Shown piece after piece: positions 22,102 to 33,918 of a stretch of 64,000 nucleotides of DNA. Every line of letters begins with the position of its first letter. Position 1 is the stretch's first letter. The translations under genes were made by a program, and so were the position numbers. Source of the stretch: Mytilisepta virgata (taxonomy: Eukaryota > Mollusca > Bivalvia > Mytilida > Mytilidae); the NCBI GenBank assembly GCA_028015205.1, contig CM051510.1:32364580-32428579 (forward strand), written 5' to 3'. The notes below the pieces were generated by a model that was not told the origin of the DNA, searched no databases, and saw only the letters and a list, made by a program, of their open reading frames with translations.

Positions 22102-23075
22102 AAAATCTGCGTCCAAGTTTCGTGGTTAAATCAATTTCTCAGCAACTGTAATACCTAGGCCAACCATATTTGGTCTATAGATAGTTCTTTGCGAGTACAT
22201 GGCAGTCTGACACCTGGCTTGGGATCTTAACCCCAATTTCATGTGTGAGTAACTTTGTCACATTTTCCTGGTTAAGTTCATTTCTCAGCAACCAGTATAC
22301 CTAGATCCACCATATTTGGTCAATAGATAATTCTTGGTGGGTACATGTCAGTCTGAAACCTGCCTTTTGGCCTTGACCTCAATTTCATGCTTGAGTAACC
22401 TTTGTCACATTTTCGTGATGTCCATTTCTTAGAATCTGTAATACCTAGACCCACCGTATTTGGTCTATAGATAGTTCTTAGTGAAACATGCCAGTCTGAC
22501 ACTTGTCTCTGAACCTTGACGTAAATGTCATGGTTGAGTGACTTTCATCCAAGTTTCTTGATTAAGTCCATTTTTCAGCAATTGTAATACCTAGACCCAC
22601 CGTGTTTGGTCTATAGATAGTTCTTAGTGGTACATGCAAGTCTAAGACTTGGTACATGCAAGTCTCTTGACTGACCACAATTTCATGCTTGAGTGGCTTT
22701 GTCACATTTTCGAAGTTAGGTCCATTTGTCAGCAACTTTAATACCCAGACCTACCATATTTGGTCAATAGATAGTTCTTAGTGGGTACATGTCGGTATGA
22801 CAGCTGCCTTTTGACCTTTGACCTCAATTTCATGGGTGAGTGACTTGTTTCACAATTTCTCGATTTAGTCCATTTCTTGGCAACTGTAATACCAGAGCCA
22901 ACCATATCTGGTCAATAGATGGTTTTTAATGGGTACATGCAAGTCTGTGACACCTGTCTCTGGACCTTGGACCCAATCATGCTTGAGTGACTTGTGTTTT
23001 ATTTTTGAGATTAAGTCCATATCTCAGCAACTGTATTACATAGGCCCCTCATATTTGGTCTGTCGATACATGCCA
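22102..23075. repeat. Seven-copy ~147-bp tandem array
   Basis: The block ATATTTGGTCTATAGATAG (or variants) occurs near 22170, 22316, 22460, 22606, 22760, 22909 and 23054, spaced 144-155 bp. Each unit also has CAGCAACTGTAATACCTAG, GGTACATG-CAGTCTGAC and TCAATTTCATG-GAGT blocks. Units are clearly diverged, so the array is old. No coding. Confidence 0.9.
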
Positions 23076-23089
23076 GTCTAACACATGTC

Positions 23090-23335
23090 CAGGAAGTCAA
23101 TTTATATGTCACAAGCTCTGGAATAATGTATGAGTTGTAAAATATATACTCCATACGCCGGGACTTCTGCAATATTGCCGCTCAAAAATGGAAAGTTGAC
23201 GATTGTAAAGTCAAATTCATCCCGTTTGTCGAAAAGTTTTGTAGTCGACCTTCTTCTGGTGTCAATTTCGAGGTGAAGGTCAAGATAAGATGCAGACTTG
23301 GCAGTCCCTACTTGTCGATATTTGAAAAGTTACGT
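23090..23335 (-). mobile_element. RT-family fragment, minus strand, open frame
   Basis: The reverse strand reads KSASYLDLHLEIDT, then KLFDKRDEFDFTIVNFPFLS and VPAYGVYILQL in one frame without a stop. This is the best-preserved copy of this segment in the window, though short. Confidence 0.7.
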
Positions 23336-23779
23336 TTCCGCTTGTGCCTCCATGGAGATGCTACATGAACATCGAAAATATACATACTATGTCTGTTGGA
23401 AATTTGAATTTGAAAGGAAAAATTAGCAGTAGTTAAAAGATTTGTCAGTCATCGTAACACATTCGGATTAGTTACCCAGAAAGTCACTTTAACAACTCTT
23501 CATAAATGAGTGTTCCTCTGTCCTAGTTTGACCCTGGAATCTGATATTTGGATTGGTGGGTTGGAGTTAGGTCAAAGTATTATCATCTTGAAGTAAATAG
23601 ATAAGCGTGAAATGTCGAAAAATTTTGATTTTTAGAGAACAAGACTTAAATTTGTCGATGAATGATAGGAAAACGAGAAAACAATTAACACAAAGCTGCA
23701 AGTGAAACAACTAACATGTAGTCCATTGTATCTAATTATGTTCCCCATCGAAGATTAAGGAACATTTTTACTCGGTTTG

Positions 23780-24070
23780 CTCTTTCGTCGGTGGACAAAC
23801 TTGATCACAGCATCTTCTCAGAAACGGTAGATTTGTATGAATCTTTGCAAACTGATAGACTGTGGTTTGTAGATGTGCACAAATATATCAAAATTTTCAA
23901 ATGGCGGCAATTTTTATTATGGCTGACATCAAAGCCTTTATTTTCCGAAAAAACGACTGAAAGGATCAAAACGAAACTTGGCTCAAAAATAGCACTCTGC
24001 CAATGTATAAAGAAACGCAAAACAAAATTTTCAAAATGACCGCCCATTTTAAAAATAAATTAAAACAAAT
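23780..24070. repeat. Repeat with CAAAATGGCCGCC-like motif
   Basis: CAAAATTTTCAAAATGACCG (24018 onward) and ATTTTCAAATGGCGGC (23893 onward) match motifs inside the TIR element at 13285-13310 and 13560-13580. The open reading frames here are overlapping on both strands and look non-coding. Confidence 0.4.
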
Positions 24071-25562
24071 TTCAAATTGCGATATCTCATAAACCGTGCA
24101 TCCAAATTTGGCCAAACTTGCATCTGGTAGGCTTTTTACTTGACGTTTGTCATTTAGTGAAGGGAAAACTTCATTAAATTAAAACACAAAATAGGAGTTG
24201 AAGCTATATGTTTAGCATTGATTAGCAGTTGACCATTAAAAGATACTTATCTTAACAAAGTATGTTTCAAATTTTAACAAGATATATTGAGCACATCGAA
24301 GTCTACACGATTTTTAATTTACCCAAAAATTGTTAATTTTGAGATTTTTCGTGCACATTTGATTTTTTTACGGACAAGGCGACGTAACTCCAGAACAACA
24401 TCTGACTTTAATACGGTAACAGTATAGACATGATAGTGGAGCCTAAGGAAATTTCAGTCTAGTGAGTCTTTTTAGCAACTTCAAACTTTGATCACAGATA
24501 CAAAGAACTTGGCAATATTTTGTAACCATTTGTCACCATTTTAGTAAGGATGATTTAAGTTTTTTAGAATAATTATGAATATTTACCCTGGAAACAATAA
24601 GAAAAATGTGTTCATGTACTTATTAATAAAGTTTCATTTTTTTAAGTAGAAAGGCTACATCTGGGGAACATCTGTTTTTATGTCGGAAACACTCAGTACC
24701 AGTTTAATCTATATTTATATCCGTTTACAAGACGTTTGACATTTTTTAAGTTAAAAACATCACGTATGAAGATTCGACAATGATGCCTTTGCTCCCAAAC
24801 ATTACATACCCAAAGAAAAAATCTAAAACCTTACTGTCCATTTAGAAGATGTTATGCAATTTTTCTATGAAGAAATTATATCAACAATTTTAAAATTAGA
24901 TCCTTTGTAGCACTTTGTCTCCATGTGTTGTATGACAATACTGTAAAGTTAAATTTCATAAATTGAAAAATGAAAGAGACGTTTAGGTCAAAAGCTTGAA
25001 TTCACAATTTTCAAAATTCTACCCCTTTGGGGCCCCAAGTTTTGAAACATTAATGTGCATCTATATATGGTGTAAGACAATACTGTCAAGAAATCCAATG
25101 TATAAACTGAAAATTTAAAGAGTAATTTACTTCAGGACCATAATCCACAAATTTCAACATTCGACCTGTGTTGGCTCTAAAATACAATTCTAAAATCCTA
25201 TTTTGCATCTAAATATGCTTTATGACAATATCGGGAAGAAATAATATACGTAGATTTAAAAATAAAACTAAAAGGAGTTTAGGTTACAAGTTCAACCAAA
25301 AAGTGAATGAGGAGTTGATGTCACATTAGAAAGGATGATGGACGGACGGAAATAATTGTAATATTTCGGATAATAATTTATTTATCAGTTTAAACTTCTA
25401 TGTCTGGTTTGATTAGATTAAGTTATTCATGTTGGCTTCAAATTGTATCATCTTTAGATTATTTGTTCAAGAACGTACCAATTCTGCATTGATAAAGTCT
25501 TACGTGTCTTATGTACATGTATGTTAATTGAATATGATCAAATAATAATTCTTCATTTGTAG
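24071..25562. other. Intron DNA, no feature recognised
   Basis: AT-rich, with vaguely repeated phrases such as TATGACAATACTG and AGGTCAAAAGCTTGAATTC (24940-25270), suggesting another diverged tandem repeat of about 150 bp. Nothing coding seen. Confidence 0.35.
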
Positions 25563-25601
25563 GCTTAACTCCTAAACTTCAGGACAATGATGAACAAAAA
25601 G
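25563..25601 (+). CDS. Exon 12: 39-nt linker mini-exon
   Basis: Acceptor TTCTTCATTTGTAG, donor AAAG|GTTTGT, phase 1-1, residues 774-786 (SLTPKLQDNDEQK). The first codon is completed by the A left by exon 11. Called from sites, phase and openness; no domain. Confidence 0.5.
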
Positions 25602-26120
25602 GTTTGTTAATTATCATACGCCAATAAGCGTAATATTCTATTCATATTTAGTCGGTGTGTATTCATGTGGTTAGTTATACCATAAAATGTCTCGTTCAAA
25701 CCGGATATTACTTTTAGTTGATGAGTCAAAAGTGCTGTACAGCCACTATATACATCAGAGAAACGACCAAATGTGTAAGAAATAAAAAATATAATGTTGT
25801 GGACAGTTTGATATGCATGATAATGAGAAGCAAATAATATCAAATTTATGTGTTTTCAAATATTCCGTATTACAATATGCATATATCTGAACTAAAGTGA
25901 CATTTTAGTGGATATATTATACATATATTTGCTCAATTTCTTTCTTGAATAATTTATAACTTATATTTTGTATCTGTGTAATCTGTGAATTATATCACGC
26001 TCAATGAAGGTTTTCCATTTTATAGTACCTACACTCTTGCCGAGAAAGTACTCATGCCGACCCTACTTTAAAAAAGCATTGAATCATTATCTCCTAAATG
26101 TATAATATATTATATTTCAG

Positions 26121-26174
26121 ATTCCGATAATGATGAAGAGAAAGAATGGGAGACATCTAGTGTCGATTGTCAAG
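26121..26174 (+). CDS. Exon 13: acidic mini-exon
   Basis: Acceptor TATATTTCAG, donor CAAG|GTAAGC, 54 nt, phase 1-1, residues 787-804 (DSDNDEEKEWETSSVDCQ). A strongly acidic low-complexity linker, probably disordered. Confidence 0.58.
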
Positions 26175-26409
26175 GTAAGCAAATATTGTTTACTACTATT
26201 CATTGGTGTTAATATACGTATTAATGATTGAATTACTGATTTTTGTTTTCTGTGATGTGTTCTCTTCGATCACACAATAAAGTTACATGAATTTTTCTGT
26301 ATGTTTTTTTTTCTAAAATAACATATGTAATTTAATACATGCCTAGTTCCTAAACAACCTTAATATAACCTTTAGCAATAAGAGCGGAAATGTTTAAATT
26401 CTTTTTCAG

Positions 26410-26454
26410 AACCAGAATTGAAGAAAAGAAAAACATACCAAGAAGATTTGACCG
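26410..26454 (+). CDS. Exon 14: basic mini-exon, possible nuclear localisation signal
   Basis: Acceptor TTCTTTTTCAG, donor ACCG|GTAAGT (full consensus), 45 nt, phase 1-1, residues 805-819 (EPELKKRKTYQEDLT). The KKRK cluster could act as a monopartite nuclear localisation signal, but context alone cannot show that. Confidence 0.58.
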
Positions 26455-27184
26455 GTAAGTTTTATATTATTTTTTTCCTGTTTACACTGCTTGAAAAAAA
26501 CATCATGAAGTGTAATTTTATTTCAAAGGCAATGAAATTCAAGAATTCATGTAAAATTCAACATAATTTTCAGATCATTATATTTCATTATTTTCATGGC
26601 ATTGTATATTATCTTGCTTGTTTATGTTGTTGTTATATAAACACTAAAATGTATTACATTGTACTTAATGGTAATTTAACATTCAAAATGTCAAGTCTGG
26701 GACTACAATCAGAAAACCACACACACCAATGATAATATTTGTAAATGTGCAGAGCAATCACAACAAATCTAAAATAAACATATGATAAGTTAAATAAAAT
26801 TCTTTGCATTTCACGAACATTGTATTAAATTTTGGAACGGGGAAGCGAGATAATAACACTAAAATAGGGATTTTGGGATGTGCAATAGCAATCACAACAA
26901 ATAAAAGAAAAACCAACATAAACGCAATCCTATTGGAAGACCTTAGGCTATGCCAATTTAAATACTTGTTCTTCGGACCCGCATCGCGCACCGAATGCAC
27001 TTTTGCATGAAACCGAATCAGGATATTTGTGCACTAAATGATGTACATAGTTCCAAACTACAGGTGGTTATCAGGTTGATGGCAACATATTTTTGGCCAC
27101 TTTTGGCTTTTAAGTCAGTGTTGTGCAATCTAAAATGGCCATATTAAAGTACCGGCCATATCAAATTATTTAGATTTAAATTTA

Positions 27185-27350
27185 AATAAACAACACAATG
27201 GATAAAAAGAAAGGTCAACAATAACATGCCAATCAATCAAAGCATCGCAGATGACGTAACTCGGGACAAAAAATAATATTAAAGAGCACAAAACACAAAC
27301 ATGGACGCAACAGATAGACTTGATACAAACACTAAACAGTGGTGTGGTTA
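27185..27350 (-). mobile_element. Tail fragment of RT family A, minus strand
   Basis: It contains AAACAACACAATGGATAAAA, AAAGAGCACAAAACACAAAC and an ACTAAACAGTGGTGTGGTTAA block, as in the other tail copies. Confidence 0.6.
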
Positions 27351-27499
27351 AAGTTTATTTGAATTCTTAATAAATATTTAAGTCGTATTAAAATTGAAAT
27401 TAATATTTTCAGCAATATTTAATTTATCAAGTAGTTTAAAGTAGATTGATCAAATGAAGTCATTACCTGGCATTAAATACAACAGTGTCACTCAAACAA

Positions 27500-28592
27500 C
27501 CCTTACAGAAATAAAAGCCTTCCTGTGAATGTTTGCAAAATGTTTGCTGCAAACATTGCGGCAGGCGTGCTGCAATATGTTAACCATGCAAATTCGTATT
27601 GCTGCAAATTTGCTACAAACTAATAAAATCTCTTATATGTCTTTTGCAATGTTTCTGCGAACATCGTAGAAAGATTTTGACCAATAAAAAATTTGGTTGC
27701 AGCAGATCTGCGGCAAACATAGATAACCTTGTATGGGTTCCTGCAATCCTTCCGCGAACATAGATAGCCTTATATGGTTTCCTGCGATGTTCCTTCGAAA
27801 ATCACAACAAGGTTGCAGAAACTACATTATATGTATAAAAATTAGAATTCTATACACATAATACACATCAATTCTTGTATAGAATATCAAACGTGGCTAT
27901 GACCATCAACACATGGCTATTGTATTATAGGGAAACGAATTATATGGTTTAGGTGGGTAGGAATATTTCAGCTGCATTAATTGTTTCATATGGTATGTCT
28001 GAAGTCTTTTGTTGGAGGAAATCAGATTGTGAAAACACAATTATGTGCATGTGTAAATTCACAACAAAAATTAACATCCATTTTTTTAGCTGCTAATTGT
28101 CCCTAATTTAAAAAAAATGAAGCCCCATAATACAAATTATAGATGTGGTATATATACTTATATTGATTTCAGTTTTTACCAGTAATTGCCATAATTATAC
28201 ATTATTATATATATAAACATTCAACAATGAATTTTGTGTTTAAATCAACATAAAGGAAACATCTTACCTCATGGAATACCATTTTTGTTTCTTCAAATGA
28301 TGCACTAATTCAAGAAAAACTTAACTCATGGTCCTTCCCGCCAATTTCAAACTTTAACTAACAGGAAGTGGAAACTAGGCATGCCCAGGTTTAATTAGTT
28401 TTTCTGCAATGTTCTTGCAAACATTGATTTCCCGCGTTGTTTCTGCGATATTGCAGCAAGTCTGAAGCAATGTTCGCAAGAAGGTTGCAGATACCTGCAA
28501 ACATCTGCAAACATATAATTTTGATTCCTGCAAACAGCAGGTTTGCTGCAGACCAGCTGTAAGCTTGCTGCAAACATTCCTTTTTAGTAAGG
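27500..28592. mobile_element. Repeat element with iterated GCAAACAT motifs and weak terminal inversion
   Basis: The left end begins CCCTTACAGAAATAAAAG and the right end finishes CTTTTTAGTAAGGG. TGCAAACATT, TGCGAACAT, GCTGCAA and related words are repeated dozens of times in the outer ~300 bp on both sides, in both orientations. Apparent minus-strand reading frames rich in CLQ are products of this repetition. It resembles a subterminal-repeat DNA transposon relic. Confidence 0.6.
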
Positions 28593-28868
28593 GATTGCAA
28601 TCCTCAATTAGAATGACGTTATGCGATTCTACGATGAAGTTCCAAATCGCTACAATCACAATAAACAGTAGAAGGCCATATCAAAAAATAAATACAAAAT
28701 CATATTATAGCATAAATCAAGTATTCCAATGTTGTTGACTGGACAGTAAAATTTACGACTTTGACATAATACGGATGGACAGGGAAAGATCAGATAGAAT
28801 TTCAGGGCGAATTGTTAAACAACTGAGAAATAACTCTGTAAATAGAACTGATATTTAAATATTTACAG

Positions 28869-28913
28869 GCGATCACCAAAGTGAAAAAGTGACAACAGAT
28901 CTTACATCTACAG
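28869..28913 (+). CDS. Exon 15: 45-nt polar mini-exon
   Basis: Acceptor AAATATTTACAG, donor ACAG|GTAAAT, phase 1-1, residues 820-834 (GDHQSEKVTTDLTST). Ser/Thr-rich linker, same size as exon 14. Last of the consecutive phase 1-1 exons. Confidence 0.52.
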
Positions 28914-29029
28914 GTAAATACATTTAATGAGGTTTCATATGCTTACTCTGTTGACCCATCATTGAAAATGAGATCATTCAAATGTTAGAGTGTTTGATCG
29001 ATATCGTGTTTGTGTAAGTGATAATTTGG

Positions 29030-29900
29030 TCCTAATAAATAAGTCTTGGTGGACTAGTGTCCCTAGGGAAATAGATCCGTGGTGTCAAATTTTCCTAGTA
29101 AAACATTCCAACTAATAGTAATTTTAGTCCGATGATCAATTTTACTGGGAAAAATTGTTGGAGAAAAATAAATAGGAAATTTAGTCCATCTTAAGTATTA
29201 TAGTAGTCTCACTCTGGTATTATGAAAGAAATAAAAAAGTAAACATTTCTTAACTATGATATATTGTGAAAAATGAATATTAAGGAAAAATGGAATTTAT
29301 TGCAGATAAAGATAATATTCACTCTTAATTGAATAGATAGAAATTAACAAACATTTACTAGGAAAAAACATCCATCCAGAGATATAATTATTAAATAGTA
29401 TTATTAAATTGATTATTGATTTATGTATTTTTCCTATTTTTATTGCCTTGAATTCTAGCTAATGCTATCTTGATAAACATCTTTTACATTCATTATGAAT
29501 GTACTCACTACAAAAGTCTTAAACAATTATCTATTGTCATTATATGGAAATGGAGCAAGAAGAATATGAGGATATTTCTTGCTATTTACAAGAAAAGAAA
29601 AACAGTGTTTCAAAAACTGAAAGGTAAAAAGATTATCCGAAAATTTAGGTTACAATTTTTCCCTTGATGATGGAATTTTGTTTTATGTGAAGAACAGTTT
29701 CCCAGCAAAATTTATTCAACATGATTATTCTATGAAAAATGTTCCGGACTAATATTACTAACATCGGACTAATTTTACTATTAAAATTTCTCCATCTTCT
29801 TTTCAAAGAAAAATAACCATCGGACTTATTTACCTAGGAAAAATAATATGGCGGACTCATTTTACTGATGGACTTATTTTACTGTTACTTTGGCTTTCAA
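29030..29900. repeat. Region with iterated GGACTAATTTTACTA-type words
   Basis: CGGACTAATTTTACTA, GGACTTATTTTACTG, GGACTCATTTTACTG and their reverse complements (TAGTAATTTTAGTCC) recur at both ends (29100-29200 and 29750-29890), pointing to an element with subterminal inverted repeats. The middle carries no recognisable gene. Confidence 0.45.
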
Positions 29901-29964
29901 AGGATGATTCCAAATTGTGCTCTGATTGACAATTCGTTTCTCCATTAAAAAGTTTAAAACAAAC

Positions 29965-30180
29965 TAGCACAATGAACAAGAAAGCCGACAACGGGCAAGA
30001 TCAAAAATCGCATAATAATCAGTAAAAGCTACCCACAGACAGTCCGCGGAGAAAAATAACACAAAAAAGCACAACGCACAAACATCGTGACATGATAACC
30101 CGAATAATTATAAGGTAAATCCAGTTTTATTGGTACCCCAACCTTCCTGTGTTGCAATGTTAAAATACAGTATGATTAAG
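29965..30180 (-). mobile_element. Diverged tail fragment of RT family A
   Basis: CACAATGAACAAGAAAGCCG, AAAAGCACAACGCACAAACA and AGTATGATTAAGAACAAGGT correspond to the tail blocks of the other copies, with more substitutions. Confidence 0.5.
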
Positions 30181-30670
30181 AACAAGGTGACAGCTAAGCA
30201 GAGTAGTTAAATTTTGTTGAATACCACATCGAATATACTTCAGAGACAATATGTGACCTTAATTGCAGCTTCTTAAAGACATGATATGAAAACGTTTACA
30301 CTCGACAGTCGATAGCTGACAGTTGAAAATTTTAATGAAAGGAAATCTCAAGATCATTGTATTAAAACCGTGTGTTATTTTAGAATGATCTAGTACGTGA
30401 GAGAACTTTTTTCCGATTTTATGGCCAGTGCATGTGTGTGAAATCCAGCCTGAACAAACTATTCAGTAAGAATACAGAAATATATAACTAAGCAAATAAA
30501 CGATAAATTGTATTCATATGAACCTCTGTATAAAACGTCGGAGACATAATGACGAATAAATATGAATCTTTGAAATTCGTAGAAATAAAAAATATATTTT
30601 TTAAATGGTGCAAAAGAAGAAACGTTATACACTTCATTATCTTACAAAAATCACGCGTACACGTAACACA

Positions 30671-31128
30671 TGGGTCAAGCCGCGCAATTGTTTTCCTGTT
30701 ACAGAAGTCATGAAGTAATAGGCTGCCATTAAGTCTGTACGTTTCGTTGAAATATGGGAGATGGCTCAAAACGATCGCCATACAATGGCACATATCCAGT
30801 TAAAATCTCGGGGTGTGAAGTCAGTCTACTTTTTCCGTAATTTTAGAAATCACGAGCCATGGTAAAAAAGTCTCCTTCCGCAAAGTAAAATGTACCTCTT
30901 TCATGCTCTCCATGTAGAATAAAATTTTTCTTGGTTTTATTCATTTAATCCTTTCAATATTTCTATGTCAAATGTCTCAGGTAAATACACCTTTAAAACA
31001 ACACTAGTTATTCTGTTATCATGGTTGGTTTTGTTACAGTAGGTCCATATATCATGGTGCAATTATAAATTTTTTAATGGACTTCTTTTGTATCCCTCAG
31101 GTCAAAGTTCATTGCAGGTCTTGAGCCA
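30671..31128 (+). repeat. 458-bp direct repeat, copy 1 (truncated Harbinger 5' part)
   Basis: Same length as 32817-33274 and identical on reading except one base seen (GTAAATACA versus GTAATTACA). It ends at ...CTTGAGCCA, exactly where copy 2 continues into the transposase frame, so copy 1 is cut inside the element. Confidence 0.92.
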
Positions 31129-32816
31129 TATTGAAATATCACATATAAATTTTCTCTACATTATGGTATTTGGTTGGTGCGGAAGCTTTTCCTGAACATA
31201 ACTGTGCAATATTTTTCAGATCTGAAAGAAAATAAGAAAGATTCAGCATAAATTTGGGCGTAAAGCAAACATGTTTATTTCATGAATAAAAACCAAAAAT
31301 CAGTGAAAAAGCCAAGATTCATTACTGATATATTTAGAGCCTCAGTTTACTCTTTGGAACTCACTAATGCCTTCTAAAATTATCATTAATATTTATACTT
31401 TTAAAAAAATCATATAACAGACAAATAAAGGTAACTTTTTATATTTTTTTAGGCTGAAATATTGCAAATTTTGAAAATTATTATCCGTCATTTTAAAAGT
31501 TTCAGCTTGAAATTTTCACATGCTCACAAAAAAGTTCAATATTTTTTAACTAATAGCTAGATTATGTAAAGACGAATCTAAAATGGGGTCAAATGTCAAA
31601 ATCTGCCCAGTATTAACAATTTTACAGCTATTTAAAAATTTGCAGTTTCTATCTCTGAGAAATGTAAACATCTTGAAGGCGAACAAATTATGATGTTATA
31701 TGAATTATGATGTCATAACTTTATGACGTCACCAAGTATTGTAAAACACAATTAGTCCTATCCTTAACATTTCAACGATAAATGATTAAAGAAAAAAATA
31801 TTAATCTACAAGTAGTAACCAAGGATTTGCATTGAGGAAAAAATGCATAGCAACCAAGGAGAATGAATTTTTTCCATTACACAATCACATGTGCACTTTT
31901 AAATAATTCATCAGTATGTGTATAAGTGTATAAGCTTATAAATTTACAGGAACAATAGGACAGTCCATTTTGCTGCCTGATATTAAAAGTTTAAAAACCA
32001 TATAAATTCAGTAATACATGTACATTTAAGTTACATGCTGTCATAATGAGTTACTCCCCTTTACAATTAACAAACTGCAAATTCTAAATCACAAGAATTT
32101 ATTCAACCTGTTAATGGTAAATGTTGGTTTAAAATTCTTTTTCAAAGGGATTTGTGGATGACATAGGTCTCTTTGCACCTATTTCCATTAAATACATTCA
32201 TCTAATGTTACAATTATTTAGTTGTGGTTTTCAATGCAACCACCTGTTCATGTTAACAATTGTCCTTGTTACATGACATGTATGTAGTCTCGCCAAAATT
32301 GATACATCTAAATAAAAAGCATGTGTTTCCTGCTTATAGTGAGAATTTTTCGTCATACAATAACTGACCTGTAATATATTATTAATAGCAATGCAAAATC
32401 CCTGTGTATTTATTCACACAAACACATGCATCATACATATTACAACTTCCGCTTGGGGGGGGGGGGGGTATTTGGGTTTCTAGAATTTTAAGGAATGACA
32501 TTTTTTTTAAAGATTTTAGTAAAAAAAACAATAATTTTTTCATTTTACTTTATGATATATATAAAAAAAATTATTGCACAAGATTTACATTACATATGGA
32601 CTGTTCAAATTTAGAAAACCCCATTTTCACCTCTTTTGCATTCTTTTTTAAAGCATCACATTAAAGTTTTGGACCGTATGCAAATATTGTATACTTTTTG
32701 TGTTAAATACATACTTAAGGAATTATACTGACCCTGGTTTCTCCATCAGTTGTTTACAGGATGGATCAGCATCACAAAATATTCCTTTACACACGTTTGA
32801 GATCATGACGTCAAGT
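31129..32816. other. 1.7-kb spacer between direct repeats, no gene seen
   Basis: AT-rich, with TATGATGTTATATGAATTATGATGTC, a poly-G run (32455-32468) and a short low-complexity open frame at 32404-32664. No LTR-type primer binding site or polypurine tract next to the repeats. Confidence 0.4.
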
Positions 32817-33274
32817 TGGGTCAAGCCGCGCAATTGTTTTCCTGTTACAGAAGTCATGAAGTAATAGGCTGCCATTAAGTCTGTACGTTTCGTTGAAATA
32901 TGGGAGATGGCTCAAAACGATCGCCATACAATGGCACATATCCAGTTAAAATCTCGGGGTGTGAAGTCAGTCTACTTTTTCCGTAATTTTAGAAATCACG
33001 AGCCATGGTAAAAAAGTCTCCTTCCGCAAAGTAAAATGTACCTCTTTCATGCTCTCCATGTAGAATAAAATTTTTCTTGGTTTTATTCATTTAATCCTTT
33101 CAATATTTCTATGTCAAATGTCTCAGGTAATTACACCTTTAAAACAACACTAGTTATTCTGTTATCATGGTTGGTTTTGTTACAGTAGGTCCATATATCA
33201 TGGTGCAATTATAAATTTTTTAATGGACTTCTTTTGTATCCCTCAGGTCAAAGTTCATTGCAGGTCTTGAGCCA
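32817..33274 (+). repeat. 458-bp direct repeat, copy 2 (joined to Harbinger transposase)
   Basis: Second copy of the 30671 unit. The part after TTTTGTATCCCTCAG (acceptor near 33246) reads into the transposase frame, so this copy keeps its original right-hand neighbour. Confidence 0.92.
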
Positions 33275-33840
33275 CATGAAGAGTGGCTAGCTATGCGTGG
33301 TAGGTTTCCCCAACTTCCGAACGCTATTGCCGCTATTGACGGAACTTCGCACGCTATCTATAGACTTCAGACTGAACCTCAGGAATTGATTTTTCCAGAC
33401 ACAGACACATGCATTGTATGCATACGCAAATTTTAATTGACAATCAGAATCACATCCGTGTAATTCGTAGTGGATTTCTCGGTCATCAGAATGATGCCCC
33501 ACAATTTAATTCTTTGCTACAAATAGGACCGGGATGTACATTAGATTTTCCAGCCGACTGTTTTATCTTAGCAGATAAAATTTATGCAAACTGCTATCCG
33601 GTTGTGACTCCATTTAAGCGACACCAGATAAGAAATAAAACACGACAAGAACGTACAAAATGTAAAAAAAAACTAAACCGGCGTATTGGAGAGTGCAGAG
33701 TGTATGTGGAACATACAATAAGAAGGCTTAAAGGCTACAGAATTCTCGGTACTGTTTTCCGGCATCCCCGATGGAAAATAAATCATATCGTAGAGCTATG
33801 TGCTGGTCTTGTAGAGAGACGTTGCAATCTATTTGATTAA
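33247..33840 (+). pseudogene. PIF/Harbinger-type transposase, frameshifted
   Basis: Two frames together read as a DDE_Tnp_4 (HARBI1-like) transposase: GLEPHEEWLAMRGRFPQLPN then AIAAIDGTSHAIY (first Asp at 33338-33340), a frame change near 33395, then DNQNHIRVIRSGFLGHQNDA, FILADKIYANCYPVVTPFKR (second Asp at 33574-33576), and YVEHTIRRLKGYRILGTVFR (Glu at 33709-33711). The catalytic triad is kept and the C-terminus looks complete, but the shift makes it inactive as read. No TIRs identified. Confidence 0.82.
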
Positions 33841-33890
33841 TGCACTTAAAAGTAAAATACAATTGTACAATTCTCATTTTTTATATTTTC

Positions 33891-33918
33891 GATTTTTTTT
33901 TTTTTTTTTTTTTTTTTT
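33891..33918. repeat. Poly-T tract
   Basis: An almost pure run of T about 50 nt after the transposase stop. Confidence 0.85.

Noticed and set aside
22102..23075. CRISPR-like array
   Set aside because: Units are ~147-bp full-length tandem copies without short identical repeats and unique spacers; the DNA is clearly eukaryotic.
28375..28659. Three overlapping minus-strand frames rich in Cys-Leu-Gln
   Set aside because: They are readings of the iterated GCAAACAT/GCTGCAA repeat, not protein-coding.
30671..33274. 458-bp repeats as LTRs of a small LTR retrotransposon (they start TG and end CA)
   Set aside because: No matching target duplication, primer-binding site or polypurine tract, and copy 2 continues directly into a transposase frame.
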